64,000 nt of DNA, from assembly GCA_050013875.1 (NCBI GenBank), contig JBEKEK010000006.1, forward strand, positions 34,515 to 98,514, given 5' to 3'. The notes beneath the pieces are model-generated. The model saw nothing but the letters and a program-made list of their open reading frames with translations. It was not told the DNA's origin and searched no databases. Each line of letters starts with the position of its first letter. Position 1 is the stretch's first letter. This DNA is from Trebonia sp050013875. Lineage in GTDB: Bacteria > Actinomycetota > Actinomycetes > Streptosporangiales > Streptosporangiaceae. Shown in pieces: positions 9,165 through 17,621 of the stretch. The position numbers were made by a program, and so were the translations under genes.

Positions 9165-11123
9165 CTAGCCCATGCCCGGCGGAGCGATCTCGAGGACCGC
9201 TACGCCGAACGGCTCCAGGGTGACTCCCCCGCTCGCCTTGCTGCCGTCGAGCGTGGTCAGCGTGCCGCCGGACGTCCCGCCATCGATGGCGGGCTTGACC
9301 GTAACCGGCTCGGCGGCGTGGCTGACCAAGACCGCGAAGCGCGCGCCGTCGTCGCGGACCAGCACGTCGCAGGCGACCCGGGGGTCCTCTGTGGCCAGCG
9401 GACGGCGCACGCCGGCGTGCTCGGCGAGCGCGTTGTAGAGCGCGACGAGCGGTTCCTGGTTGACCCGCGGGGTTACCGCGGCCAGGTACTCAAGCGGGTA
9501 GGTGCACAGGATCAGCGCGCCCTCGCCGACCTGCCTGCGCAGCAGGGCCGGCCTGCCGCGGGCGTCGGTCGCGATCACCTCGGCGGTGACGGGGACGACG
9601 GGCAGGAAGGTCCTGCTGTGCTCGCCGCCGCGCACGGCCAACGTGAGCGTGCTGCCCCTGGTCAAGCCACCGAACTCGCGCGTGAAGGTGAGCTCGACGC
9701 AGGCGTCTTCGATGGGATCGGCGAGGCCGACGTCCAGCTGGTGGCGGATGCCGAAGAGGTCGTTCATCCGTCCGTACGAGGGGCCGCGGTGCCACGCGAC
9801 ATCGCCGGAGGAGTACGACACGTAGACGTGGGCTCCCTGCCCGGCGAGGTCTTCAAGCACGTCCGCGGTGGGCGCGAGGATCTGCTTGACCGACGGTGCG
9901 AGATACAGCTTCGCGCCCCCGACGATGCCCGTGGTCTCCCGGATGAGCCTGGGCGGGAGGCCAGCCAGGCTGGCGCTGACGTAGCCCTGGTGCAGCGCCC
10001 GGGCGACGGCCTCGGGCGACGCCGGGGAGGTGAACGGGTACTGGGTGTCCAGGTAGGACGACACGATGAGGGCGGTATCGGTGTCGGCCAGCCGGCATCG
10101 GCCGAACTCCACGCGGTCAAGGACGCGCGCGAACGCCTGCATCTCCCTGAGTGTCTGCTTCGGCTCGCCGGTGGCGTCGGTCAGGCCGAAATTCAGCTCG
10201 AACGCGTGGTGCCGGTACGGGTCCTGGGCCGGCCGGGCGAAGTCGGTGTTGTTCCACGCGATCCATCCGGTCGCGCCCGCGAGCAGCGTGTTCCACAGGA
10301 CGTGGCGGTAGTAGACCGCGGCGTTGGCCTCGGACGCGAAGTCGCTGCTGACGCCGAACTCCTCCATGATCACCGGCTTGCCGAACGTGCCGGACAGGGC
10401 GCACGCGACCGCGGCGGCGTAGCGCTGGCGTACCGGGTCGTCGCCGACCGGGTACGCGTGCGGGCCGAGGAAGTCCGTTAGCTCCGCTATCTCGGTAAGC
10501 CGGAAGCCGTTGTCATGGCCGCTGACCTCGATGCCCCAGGCGCCATCGCCAAGCGAGAACGGCTGGCGCCCGCCCGCCGCCCGCACCGCGTCCCTGATGA
10601 TCCGCGCCCACGCGTCCACGATCTCGTGGCTGGCGGCGCCGCCGTAGATCGGCATCTCGTTGGAGACGAGCCACCCGGCCACGGCCGGGTGGTCCTTGTA
10701 GCGGCGTGTCATCTCGGCCGCGAACCAGGCCTGGCGGCTCACCATCCAGACGTCGCTGTAGAGGTCCCGGCCGTTCCGCCAGACCGGGTCCCAGTTTTCG
10801 CCAGACATGTGGCCGACGATGAAGGTGGGGATAGTGGTGAGGCCCTGCTCGGTGTGACGGTCCAGGAAATCCGCGAACCGAGCGGTCATGTTCTCGTCGA
10901 TCTCGTATGGTCCTGGCATGAAGTCGGGCCAGAAGAAGAACGACCGGGTCATGGTCAGGCCGTGGCCTGCCAGCACCGCGAGCTCTTCGCGGATCAACTG
11001 CGGGTCGTAGGAGCGCCACATGAACGGCCCGCCCGCCCGCGACCAGAAGTTCGCCCCCAGCCACATCACTTGCCTGCCATCTGCGTAGATTCTCGCGGTA
11101 TCCCTGTGCACCCAGGCATCCAA
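9165..11123 (-). CDS. GH5-like (endo-mannanase/cellulase-type) glycoside hydrolase
   Basis: A 652-residue protein with an N-terminal TIM barrel (IYADGRQVMWLGANFW at 12-27) and retaining-glycosidase glutamates: acid/base E156 in WLVSNEMP and nucleophile E255 in VIMEEFGVSS. The rest (about 340-640) resembles the beta-galactosidase trimerisation-type and beta-sandwich parts of GH42/GH5 proteins (APSVKQIL, GEGALILCTYPLEY). No signal peptide is visible, so it acts inside the cell, consistent with uptake of intact oligosaccharides. The frame opens with TTG at 11123, but GTG at 11111 is a credible alternative because no good ribosome site precedes either. The LacI-type operator abuts the start. The exact GH family is uncertain. 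Confidence 0.75.
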   Translation of the reverse strand: MDAWVHRDTARIYADGRQVMWLGANFWSRAGGPFMWRSYDPQLIREELAVLAGHGLTMTRSFFFWPDFMPGPYEIDENMTARFADFLDRHTEQGLTTIPTFIVGHMSGENWDPVWRNGRDLYSDVWMVSRQAWFAAEMTRRYKDHPAVAGWLVSNEMPIYGGAASHEIVDAWARIIRDAVRAAGGRQPFSLGDGAWGIEVSGHDNGFRLTEIAELTDFLGPHAYPVGDDPVRQRYAAAVACALSGTFGKPVIMEEFGVSSDFASEANAAVYYRHVLWNTLLAGATGWIAWNNTDFARPAQDPYRHHAFELNFGLTDATGEPKQTLREMQAFARVLDRVEFGRCRLADTDTALIVSSYLDTQYPFTSPASPEAVARALHQGYVSASLAGLPPRLIRETTGIVGGAKLYLAPSVKQILAPTADVLEDLAGQGAHVYVSYSSGDVAWHRGPSYGRMNDLFGIRHQLDVGLADPIEDACVELTFTREFGGLTRGSTLTLAVRGGEHSRTFLPVVPVTAEVIATDARGRPALLRRQVGEGALILCTYPLEYLAAVTPRVNQEPLVALYNALAEHAGVRRPLATEDPRVACDVLVRDDGARFAVLVSHAAEPVTVKPAIDGGTSGGTLTTLDGSKASGGVTLEPFGVAVLEIAPPGMG

Positions 11124-11125
11124 GC

Positions 11126-11141
11126 ACTTGACCGGTTAAGT
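11126..11141. promoter_or_regulatory. LacI-type operator candidate ACTTGACCGGTTAAGT (glycosidase gene)
   Basis: Exact copy of the 16-bp palindrome found at 8996-9011, placed 2 bases upstream of the TTG start of the GH5-like gene. Its closeness to the start suggests a very short leader or a leaderless transcript, or that the true start is slightly downstream. Shared control with the importer operon is inferred from the identity. Confidence 0.7.
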
Positions 11142-11225
11142 CCGCAAGTGCCCCGAAGAAGACGCTCGGCCCCGGCCGGATGCGGACGGGGTGAGGTTGC
11201 GTAGCGTCCCGGGCTCGGCGGCCGC

Positions 11226-12440
11226 CTAGCGCAGCAGCTGGCGGGCCACGACCAGGCGCTGGATGTCGGTGGCGCCCTCCCCCAGCCGCTTGACCCGCAG
11301 GTCGCGGAACCACCGCTCAAGCGGCAGCTCCCGCGACAGCCCCAGGGCGCCGAGGATCTGGATGCACCGGTCCACCACGCGGAACGCCGCCTCGGTGCTG
11401 TAGAGCTTCGCGATCGACGCGTCGACCCGGACGTCCTCGCCGAGGTCCGCCTTCCACGCCGCCTGGTAGATCAGCAGCCGCGCGGCCCGGAGCTCGATCT
11501 CGCTGTCGGCGATCTGCCACTGGACCGCCTGCCGGTCCGCCAGGCGCACGCCGAACGTGGTCCGCTCCTTCGCCCACTCGATGGCGATGCGCAGCGCCGC
11601 CTGGGCGATCCCGATCGGCCCCGCGCCGTAGGTGATCCGGCTGCGGGTGAGGAACTGCGACGCCAGCTCGAAGCCGCCGCCCTCCTCCCCGATCAGGTTG
11701 GCCGCCGGGATCTCGACGTTGTCGAAGTGAAGGACGTAAGGCGAGAAAGCGGTGAGCATCCCGATCGGGCGTTTCTCCAGGCCCGGCGCGTCGGCATCGA
11801 CGACGAAGGCGCTGATCCCCCGCTTGTCGCCCGGGGCGCCGGTCCGCGCGTAGACGACGCCCCAGTCCGCGTGCGCGACGTGGCTCGTCCACATCTTCTC
11901 GCCGTTGATGACGTACCGGTCGCCCTCGCGCTCGGCCCGGCAGCGGATGGCACCGGCCGGATCGGACCCGCCCGAGGCCTCGCTGATCGCGGTGAACGCC
12001 TTGCCCGGGCTGCCCGCGATCAGCGGCGCCGCGTATTTACCGAACAGCTCAGGCGAGGCGCTGAACATCACGCTCGGCGGGTTGCCGCCGAATGCGCCGA
12101 GCGCCGGGAAGTAGGCGCCCATCCGGCACTTCGCCGCCTCTTCGGCCACGACCGCCTGGCCGAGCACGCCAAGCCCGGCCCCGCCGAATCGCTCGGGCGT
12201 ACTCAGCGCCCAGAGGCCGAGCCGCCTCGCCTTCGCCTGCAGAGGCAGCAGCAGGTCCTCCGGCAGCCCGGTCGAGTCATGCGGCAGGGTGTCCTCAAGC
12301 GGCCGGACCTCGGCGGCCATGAAGCGGCGGACCGTGCCGGCCAGGTCGGCCAGTTCGTCCGGCAGCCGCCAGGCGCCGAGGGCGGCCTGACCGTCACCGG
12401 CCTCCCGGGCACCGGGGTCCGCTGAATCCTCGCGTTGCAC
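11226..12440 (-). CDS. Acyl-CoA dehydrogenase
   Basis: A 404-residue flavoenzyme forming an alpha,beta-double bond in an acyl-CoA. It has the family fold and motifs: FTAISEASGGSDPAGAIRC (flavin/substrate loop), INGEKMWTSHVAHADW, and the C-terminal GEGATDIQ that keeps the Glu (E388) acting as catalytic base. It starts with GTG at 12440 behind an AGGGG site, 9 bases after the DUF35 stop. Last gene of the operon running from 20720. Substrate unknown; neighbours imply a CoA-activated side chain rather than a simple fatty acid. Confidence 0.9.
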   Translation of the reverse strand: MQREDSADPGAREAGDGQAALGAWRLPDELADLAGTVRRFMAAEVRPLEDTLPHDSTGLPEDLLLPLQAKARRLGLWALSTPERFGGAGLGVLGQAVVAEEAAKCRMGAYFPALGAFGGNPPSVMFSASPELFGKYAAPLIAGSPGKAFTAISEASGGSDPAGAIRCRAEREGDRYVINGEKMWTSHVAHADWGVVYARTGAPGDKRGISAFVVDADAPGLEKRPIGMLTAFSPYVLHFDNVEIPAANLIGEEGGGFELASQFLTRSRITYGAGPIGIAQAALRIAIEWAKERTTFGVRLADRQAVQWQIADSEIELRAARLLIYQAAWKADLGEDVRVDASIAKLYSTEAAFRVVDRCIQILGALGLSRELPLERWFRDLRVKRLGEGATDIQRLVVARQLLR

Positions 12441-12449
12441 GCCGGGCCC

Positions 12450-12854
12450 CTAAGCCGGACTGAACACGAAGGCGGTCACGCCTTCCGCGATCTCGACCGG
12501 CTCGGCCCGCATTGGCATGCCGATGCGGAGGTCGGCCGGGTCGGCGCCGACGATGGTGGTCATCAGCCGCGGCCCCTCCTCCAGGTCCACCACCGCCGCG
12601 GTGTACGGCAGCCGCTCCTTGAACGGCGGAAGGTCGTTCATGAAGACCGTCGAGTACGTGTAGAGCGTCGCCCGCCCTGACGCTTCCACGGCCGTGACGT
12701 CCTCGCTCCAGCAGAACGGGCACATCACGCGCGGGTAGTGATGGACACGCTCACAGGAGCCGCAGCGGGCGATCAGCAGTCGCCCGTCCGCTGCCGCGGT
12801 CCAGTACTCCCTGGTCTCGTCCTCGATGGTCGGCAGGTCGGTGCGGTCGGCCAT
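12450..12854 (-). CDS. DUF35 Zn-ribbon/OB-fold protein (ChsH2-type partner)
   Basis: A 134-residue protein with a Zn-ribbon (C31, C34, C45, C48 in CGSCERVHHYPRVMCPFC) followed by an OB-fold that binds acyl-CoA. In steroid side-chain catabolism such proteins (ChsH2 DUF35 domain) form a complex with Ltp2-type aldolases. Here it follows a thiolase-fold gene by 6 bp, so the two probably form one retro-aldolase complex. One of three such pairs in the window. Confidence 0.85.
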   Translation of the reverse strand: MADRTDLPTIEDETREYWTAAADGRLLIARCGSCERVHHYPRVMCPFCWSEDVTAVEASGRATLYTYSTVFMNDLPPFKERLPYTAAVVDLEEGPRLMTTIVGADPADLRIGMPMRAEPVEIAEGVTAFVFSPA

Positions 12855-12860
12855 TTCCTT

Positions 12861-14006
12861 TTAGTCCCTTCCGAGTACGACGGTGCCGTTCGAGCAGAAC
12901 CAGCCGCCAGTCCCGCTGGCGACGGCGATCCGCGCGTCGGGGACCTGCCGCGGCCCGGCCTCGCCGCGCAGCTGGCGGGCCGCCTCGACCAGCAGGAACA
13001 GGCCGCGCTGGCCGGGGTGGAGGGCGGACAGGCCGCCACCGTCGGTATTGACGGGCAACTCGCCGCCGAGCCTGATCCGGCCGCCCTCGACGAACGGGCC
13101 GGCCTCGCCCTTCTTGCAGAAGCCGAGATCCTCGAGGGTCACAAGCAGCATGTAGGTGAACGCGTCGTACAGCTCGGCGACGTCCACGTCCTGCGGGGTG
13201 ACGCCGGCTCGCTCGAAGGCGAGCTTCCCGGCCACGGCGGCCGGGCCGGTGGTCATGTCCGGCCACTGGCTGGTCGACATGTGCATGGTGCACTCACCGG
13301 TGCCGAGCACCCAGACCGGCTTCTTCGGCAGGTCGGCCACCCGGTCCTCGGCGACCAGCACGACCGCGGCGCCGCCGTCTGACCTGATGCAGCAGTGCAG
13401 CTTGGTGAACGGGTCGGCGATCATCGGGCCACTCAGCACGTCCTCGACCGTGATCGGGTCGCGGTAGGAGGCCTCGGGGTTGTCCTTGGCGTTGTACCGC
13501 GCGGAGACCGCGATCTCGGCCAGCTGCTCGATGGTGGTCCCGTACTCGTACATATGCCGTCGCGCGGCCATCGCGTACTTGCTGATCAGCGTGTGGCCGA
13601 ACGGCGCCTCCCACTGCAGCGGCCCGCGCGAGCCCCAGTTCAGGTTGGCCGTGCGCAGCTTCTTGCGCAGGTCGGAGCGCGAGGTCGAGCCGTAGGTCAG
13701 CAGCACCACGTCGGCCTGGCCGCGAGCGATGGCGTCGGCGGCGTGCGCGGCCATCACCTCCCAGCTGGCGCCGCCGACGGAGGTGGAGTCAATCCAGCGC
13801 GGCGTCAGGCCCAGGTACTCGCCGACCTCGATCGGCGGCATGATCCCGGTGGAGGTCGAGCCGAGCCCGTCGATGTCGGCCGGAGTCAGGCCCGCGTCGG
13901 CCACGGCCCGCCTGCTGGCCTGGGCGATCAGCCCGTACGGGGTGGCGGACGGTACGCTGCCGACGTCAGACAGCGCCACCCCGGCGATCGCGACACGCCG
14001 GTTCAC
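12861..14006 (-). CDS. Thiolase-fold lipid-transfer protein, Ltp2-like retro-aldolase
   Basis: A 381-residue thiolase-superfamily protein starting at GTG 14006, which overlaps the ligase stop (GTGA). The nucleophilic Cys loop of true thiolases is replaced by VGGASWEVM (77-85). The region aligning with the catalytic Tyr of Ltp2 aldolase is kept: AELYDAFTY (277-285, Y280). Late motifs GELPVNTDGGGLSALHPG and SGTGGWFCSN are present. I therefore favour C-C cleavage of a beta-hydroxyacyl-CoA over thiolysis, together with the DUF35 partner just downstream. Superfamily certain; aldolase role inferred from residues and pairing. Confidence 0.8.
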   Translation of the reverse strand: MNRRVAIAGVALSDVGSVPSATPYGLIAQASRRAVADAGLTPADIDGLGSTSTGIMPPIEVGEYLGLTPRWIDSTSVGGASWEVMAAHAADAIARGQADVVLLTYGSTSRSDLRKKLRTANLNWGSRGPLQWEAPFGHTLISKYAMAARRHMYEYGTTIEQLAEIAVSARYNAKDNPEASYRDPITVEDVLSGPMIADPFTKLHCCIRSDGGAAVVLVAEDRVADLPKKPVWVLGTGECTMHMSTSQWPDMTTGPAAVAGKLAFERAGVTPQDVDVAELYDAFTYMLLVTLEDLGFCKKGEAGPFVEGGRIRLGGELPVNTDGGGLSALHPGQRGLFLLVEAARQLRGEAGPRQVPDARIAVASGTGGWFCSNGTVVLGRD

Positions 14007-15541
14007 GTCCCGCTCCCGGCCTGGCTGGCGCTGGCCTGCGCGCGCAGTGCGCTCTTGTCCACCTTCATCATGGCGTTGACCGGCAGCCGGTCGACGATCT
14101 GAATCCGGTCCGGTGCCTTGTAGTCGGCAAGCTCGATCCGCACTGTCTCTCGCAACTCCTCTAGTGTTGGCGGCTTCCCCGGGTCCGCCGGGACAACGAA
14201 CGCGACACCGATCTCGCCGATCCGGGGTGCGGGCACCCCGACCACGCTCACCGATGTCACCTGGGGGTGCAGCGCGAGGACGGCTTCCACCTCCGCGGGG
14301 TAGATGTTGTATCCGCCGCGGATGTACAGGTCGGTGGCGCGCCCGACGATGGCGAGGTTCCCGTCCTCTCTGAGGTACCCCAGGTCGCCGCTGACCAGCC
14401 ATCCCTCGTCGTCGAAGGCGGCCGCGGTCAGCTCGGGGGCGTTCCAGTAGCCGCGCATGACGCAGCCGCCCCTGATCCGTATCTGCCCTACCTCGCCGGG
14501 CGGCGCGGTGACCGAGACCTCCATGCCCTGCTGCGGCCGCCCGACCGTGCGGGACTGCACGTCCGGCGGGTCCTCCGGTTCCGTGCCGGTGATGGTCGGG
14601 CTCTCGGTCATCGCGTACCTGACGATCAGCGGTACCCCGAGCCGCTCGGCGACCTCCTTGACGACCTCGGGCCTGATCGGCGCGGAGGCGGACGTGCCGA
14701 TGCGGACGTGGGACAGGTCGGCCCCATCGGCATCGGTCAGCCGCAGCAGCCGCTCCCACTGGGTCGGCACCGCGCCGAATACGGTGATCCGCTCGTCGGC
14801 CACCAGCCGCAGCATGTCCGCCGGCGGCAGGCCGGGCGAGCAGATGACGAGGGTGATGCCCTTCTCCAGCTGATCCCACAGCCTGCCCATATAGCCGGCG
14901 TGCGCGAACGGCACCGCGCCGAGCCGCCGGTCCCCGGGTGCGCACATCGCGCCCGCGGCGGCCGCGATCGCGCGCAGGTTGCGGTGGTCGAAGCACGCGC
15001 CCTTCGGCAGCCCGGTCGTCCCGCTCGTCCACATGATGGTGACAAGGTCGGCCGGCCGGCACTCGGCCTGGACGGGGGCCAGGGCCCGGCGCGCCGCGGC
15101 GACGCCTGCCTGGTCGAGGCAGATCGCCGCCAGCTCAGACCGGGCGAGCACGGAGGTGCCCGCGGGCACCGCTGGCATCCCGAGCGACTCGTCCCGCACC
15201 ACCAGAGCGGGCGGGCACTGCCCGAGGATGGCGTCGACCTCGCGCCGGCCGATCCTGGTGTTCAGCCCGGTGGTGATCGCGCCCGCCTTCGCGGCGGCCG
15301 CGTAGCAGACCGCGTAGTCGATCGAGGGCGGCAGCATCAGCGCCACCACATCCCCCCGCCGGACGCCGCGCCGCGCGAACTCCGCGGCGAGCAGGTCAGC
15401 CCGCGCCAGCCACTGGCCGAAGGTCACCCGCTGGCCGCCATCGACGTAGGCCTCCCGGTCGCCAAGCGCGACCGCCACCGCGTCCATGAGCGGCGGCAGC
15501 GTGGCGAAGTCACCGCTCAAGGCAGCTCGCGGCCCGCTCAT
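14003..15541 (-). CDS. AMP-forming acyl-CoA synthetase
   Basis: A 512-residue ANL-superfamily enzyme that activates a carboxylic acid to its CoA thioester via an acyl-AMP. P-loop motif TIMWTSGTTGLPKG is at 168-181, YAMTESP in the middle, the hinge region SGDLGYLREDGNLAIVGRATD, and catalytic Lys K493 in PVNAMMK. It overlaps by 4 bp with both neighbours (ALDH remnant upstream, aldolase downstream). One of four ANL ligases in the window; substrate unknown. Confidence 0.9.
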   Translation of the reverse strand: MSGPRAALSGDFATLPPLMDAVAVALGDREAYVDGGQRVTFGQWLARADLLAAEFARRGVRRGDVVALMLPPSIDYAVCYAAAAKAGAITTGLNTRIGRREVDAILGQCPPALVVRDESLGMPAVPAGTSVLARSELAAICLDQAGVAAARRALAPVQAECRPADLVTIMWTSGTTGLPKGACFDHRNLRAIAAAAGAMCAPGDRRLGAVPFAHAGYMGRLWDQLEKGITLVICSPGLPPADMLRLVADERITVFGAVPTQWERLLRLTDADGADLSHVRIGTSASAPIRPEVVKEVAERLGVPLIVRYAMTESPTITGTEPEDPPDVQSRTVGRPQQGMEVSVTAPPGEVGQIRIRGGCVMRGYWNAPELTAAAFDDEGWLVSGDLGYLREDGNLAIVGRATDLYIRGGYNIYPAEVEAVLALHPQVTSVSVVGVPAPRIGEIGVAFVVPADPGKPPTLEELRETVRIELADYKAPDRIQIVDRLPVNAMMKVDKSALRAQASASQAGSGT

Positions 15542-15930
15542 GCTGCTTGCTCCCCTCGGTTTGCCTGGCCGGGAAGGATTATGGTCTGGCTCTCGGTGTA
15601 ATCGTCGAGCGCCTCGCTGCCGCCCTCACGGCCGAACCCGGAGTTCTTGAACCCGCCGAACGGCCCGTAGGCGTCGAGTGCGCCGGGCGAGTTGACCGCG
15701 ACCGTCCCGGTCCTGATCCTGGCGGCCACCGCCTCGCCGCGGCCAGGGTCGGCGGTCCATACCGCGCCGGCCAAGCCATACTCGGAGTCGTTGGCCAGGG
15801 CGACGGCCTCGGCCTCGTCGTGGTACGGGATCACGGCGGCGACCGGGCCGAATATCTCCTCGCGGGCGATCGTCATGGTGTTGTCGGGCTGCCACCGGCC
15901 GCCGAGGAAAAATCCGTCCCAGTCCTGCAC
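15538..15930 (-). pseudogene. Internally deleted aldehyde dehydrogenase remnant
   Basis: A 130-residue frame starting at GTG 15930. Residues 1-16 (DWDGFFLGGRWQPD) look like an aldehyde dehydrogenase N-terminus. They jump directly to the C-terminal quarter (NTMTIAREEIFGPVAAV onward, ending FGGFKNSGFGREG...YTESQTI). About 350 residues of a roughly 490-residue enzyme are absent, including the NAD site, catalytic Glu and Cys, so it cannot be an active dehydrogenase. The frame stays open and overlaps the ligase start by 4 bp, so it still couples translation in the operon. It could have been kept for that reason or have a new role. Confidence 0.75.
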
Positions 15931-16023
15931 TGTTACCCTGCCTTCGTTTTGGTGCGGCTATGGCCGGCGCGGCGCGGGGGCGGAGTGCTCCGCGGTCTCC
16001 CGGCGCCCGCCGCCAAGCTTCGC

Positions 16024-17604
16024 CTACTGAACGAACTGGTCCTTGAGCGTCTTCTTCACTACCTTGTTCATCGCGTTTCTCGGCAGCTCCGAGACGTACT
16101 CCACCTGGACGGGGAGCTTGCGCGGGTTGAGCCCCTCGGCCCGCAGGTGGGCGACCAGCTCGTCAAGCGTCGGCGGGTCGGCCGGGTCGGCCGGGACGAT
16201 CACGGCGCACACGCGTTCCCCGGTCTCCGCGTCGGGCAGCGCGATGACGGCGGTCTCGGCTGCCCGCGGGAACGTCAGGGCGAGGTTCTCGATCTCGCGG
16301 GCGGAGATGTTCTCCATATTGCGGATGATCACGTCCTTGATGCGACCGGTGATCGTCAGGTAGCCGGCGTGATCAACCATCGCCAGGTCACCGGTGCGGA
16401 AGTACCCCTCGTGGTCGAACGCGCCGGCGTCAAGCGAGGAGTCCAGGTAGCCCAGCATCAGCTGCGGAGCCCGCACCCGCAGCTCGCCTGACTCCCCGGC
16501 CGGCAGCAGCCCGCCCGCCGCATCGGTGATCTTGATCCGGGTGGCGGCGGGCGGCCGGCCTTCAGTCATCGGCAGCTTGTCGTCGGGGTCGTCGACCCGT
16601 GCCCAGCTCACGTACGGGCACTCGGTCAGTCCGTATCCCGAGATGATGCCGACGCCGCCTAGCTCCCGCTGCACGTCGTAGTGCAGCGCCGACGGCCGCG
16701 GTGAGCCGCCGACCAGGAACGCCCGTACGTTCGGGAAGTACCGGTGGTCCGGGTGTTTGCGCTGCTCACGCAGGTAGCCCTGGATAAATGGCACGCCCGA
16801 GCCGCCGAGCGTGACGCCGGCCGCCGCCAGCTGGCGGGTGGTGCCAGCCTGGTCGTAAACCGCGGTGATGATGTTACGGGCGCCGGTGATGAGCGCCGAC
16901 AGGATATGCAGCACCCCGCCGACGTGCGCGATCGGGGACAGCGAGGCGACGCGATCATCTGCCTGGAGTTTCGTGCAGTCGTTGAACGTCCGCGACGCGG
17001 CCAGCAGTCCGGCGTCGGTGTGCTGAGCTCCCTTCGGGGCCGCCGTGGTGCCTGAGGTGTAAAACAGCCACCGCACGGTCCTGGCGCTCTGCTGCGCCGA
17101 CGGAGCCGGCGCTGGCGGCAGCGCCGAGATGTCACCGACGGGCAGGCCCTCGTCCGCGTCGACCACCCGCAGTCCCGGCAGCCTCGACGCGATCGAGCGG
17201 GCCATGGCCAGGTGGTCGTGGCCACGGAACACCGACGGGACCACCAGCAGCCTCGTCCCGGTCTGGGTGCAGATGAAGTCGATCTCCTGCTCGCGCAGCA
17301 TCGGGATGAGCGGGTTCTGGATCGCGGAGAGCCGGGCGAGGGCCATGCACAGCACGACGGTGTCGATCCTGCTTGGAAGCTGCCAGGCCGCCACGTCACC
17401 AGGCCGGACGCCCAGTTCGAACAGGCCGGCGGCGACGGCCTCGGCTCGCTCACGCAGTTCGCCGAAGGTCAGGACGTCCTCGTGCTCGTCGCTGATGAAC
17501 ACCCGGCGGGGCGTCAGCTCGGCGCGGATACGTACCAACTGCCAGATGCTGTCCGCGGCAACCGGCTCGAGGACCGCCGGAACGTCGGCTGTACCCATGT
17601 CCAT
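16024..17604 (-). CDS. AMP-forming acyl-CoA synthetase
   Basis: A 526-residue ANL ligase similar in style to cyclohexanecarboxylate-type CoA ligases. ATP-binding motif WLFYTSGTTAAPKG is at 179-192, YGLTECPYVSW in the middle, the hinge TGDLAMVDHAGYLTITGRIKD, and a C-terminal RNAMNKV with the catalytic Lys. An AGGAGG site lies about 8 bases before ATG 17604. It is 17 bp downstream of the monooxygenase gene in the same operon; a 93-bp gap without features follows before the ALDH remnant. Confidence 0.9.
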   Translation of the reverse strand: MDMGTADVPAVLEPVAADSIWQLVRIRAELTPRRVFISDEHEDVLTFGELRERAEAVAAGLFELGVRPGDVAAWQLPSRIDTVVLCMALARLSAIQNPLIPMLREQEIDFICTQTGTRLLVVPSVFRGHDHLAMARSIASRLPGLRVVDADEGLPVGDISALPPAPAPSAQQSARTVRWLFYTSGTTAAPKGAQHTDAGLLAASRTFNDCTKLQADDRVASLSPIAHVGGVLHILSALITGARNIITAVYDQAGTTRQLAAAGVTLGGSGVPFIQGYLREQRKHPDHRYFPNVRAFLVGGSPRPSALHYDVQRELGGVGIISGYGLTECPYVSWARVDDPDDKLPMTEGRPPAATRIKITDAAGGLLPAGESGELRVRAPQLMLGYLDSSLDAGAFDHEGYFRTGDLAMVDHAGYLTITGRIKDVIIRNMENISAREIENLALTFPRAAETAVIALPDAETGERVCAVIVPADPADPPTLDELVAHLRAEGLNPRKLPVQVEYVSELPRNAMNKVVKKTLKDQFVQ

Positions 17605-17621
17605 ACTCGACTTCCTCCTGG

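Noticed and set aside
12861..15062. A 733-residue open frame reading as an Arg-rich region followed by a thiolase-fold protein
   Set aside because: The first half is the ligase gene in another frame; the real thiolase-fold gene starts at GTG 14006, overlapping the ligase stop by 4 bp.
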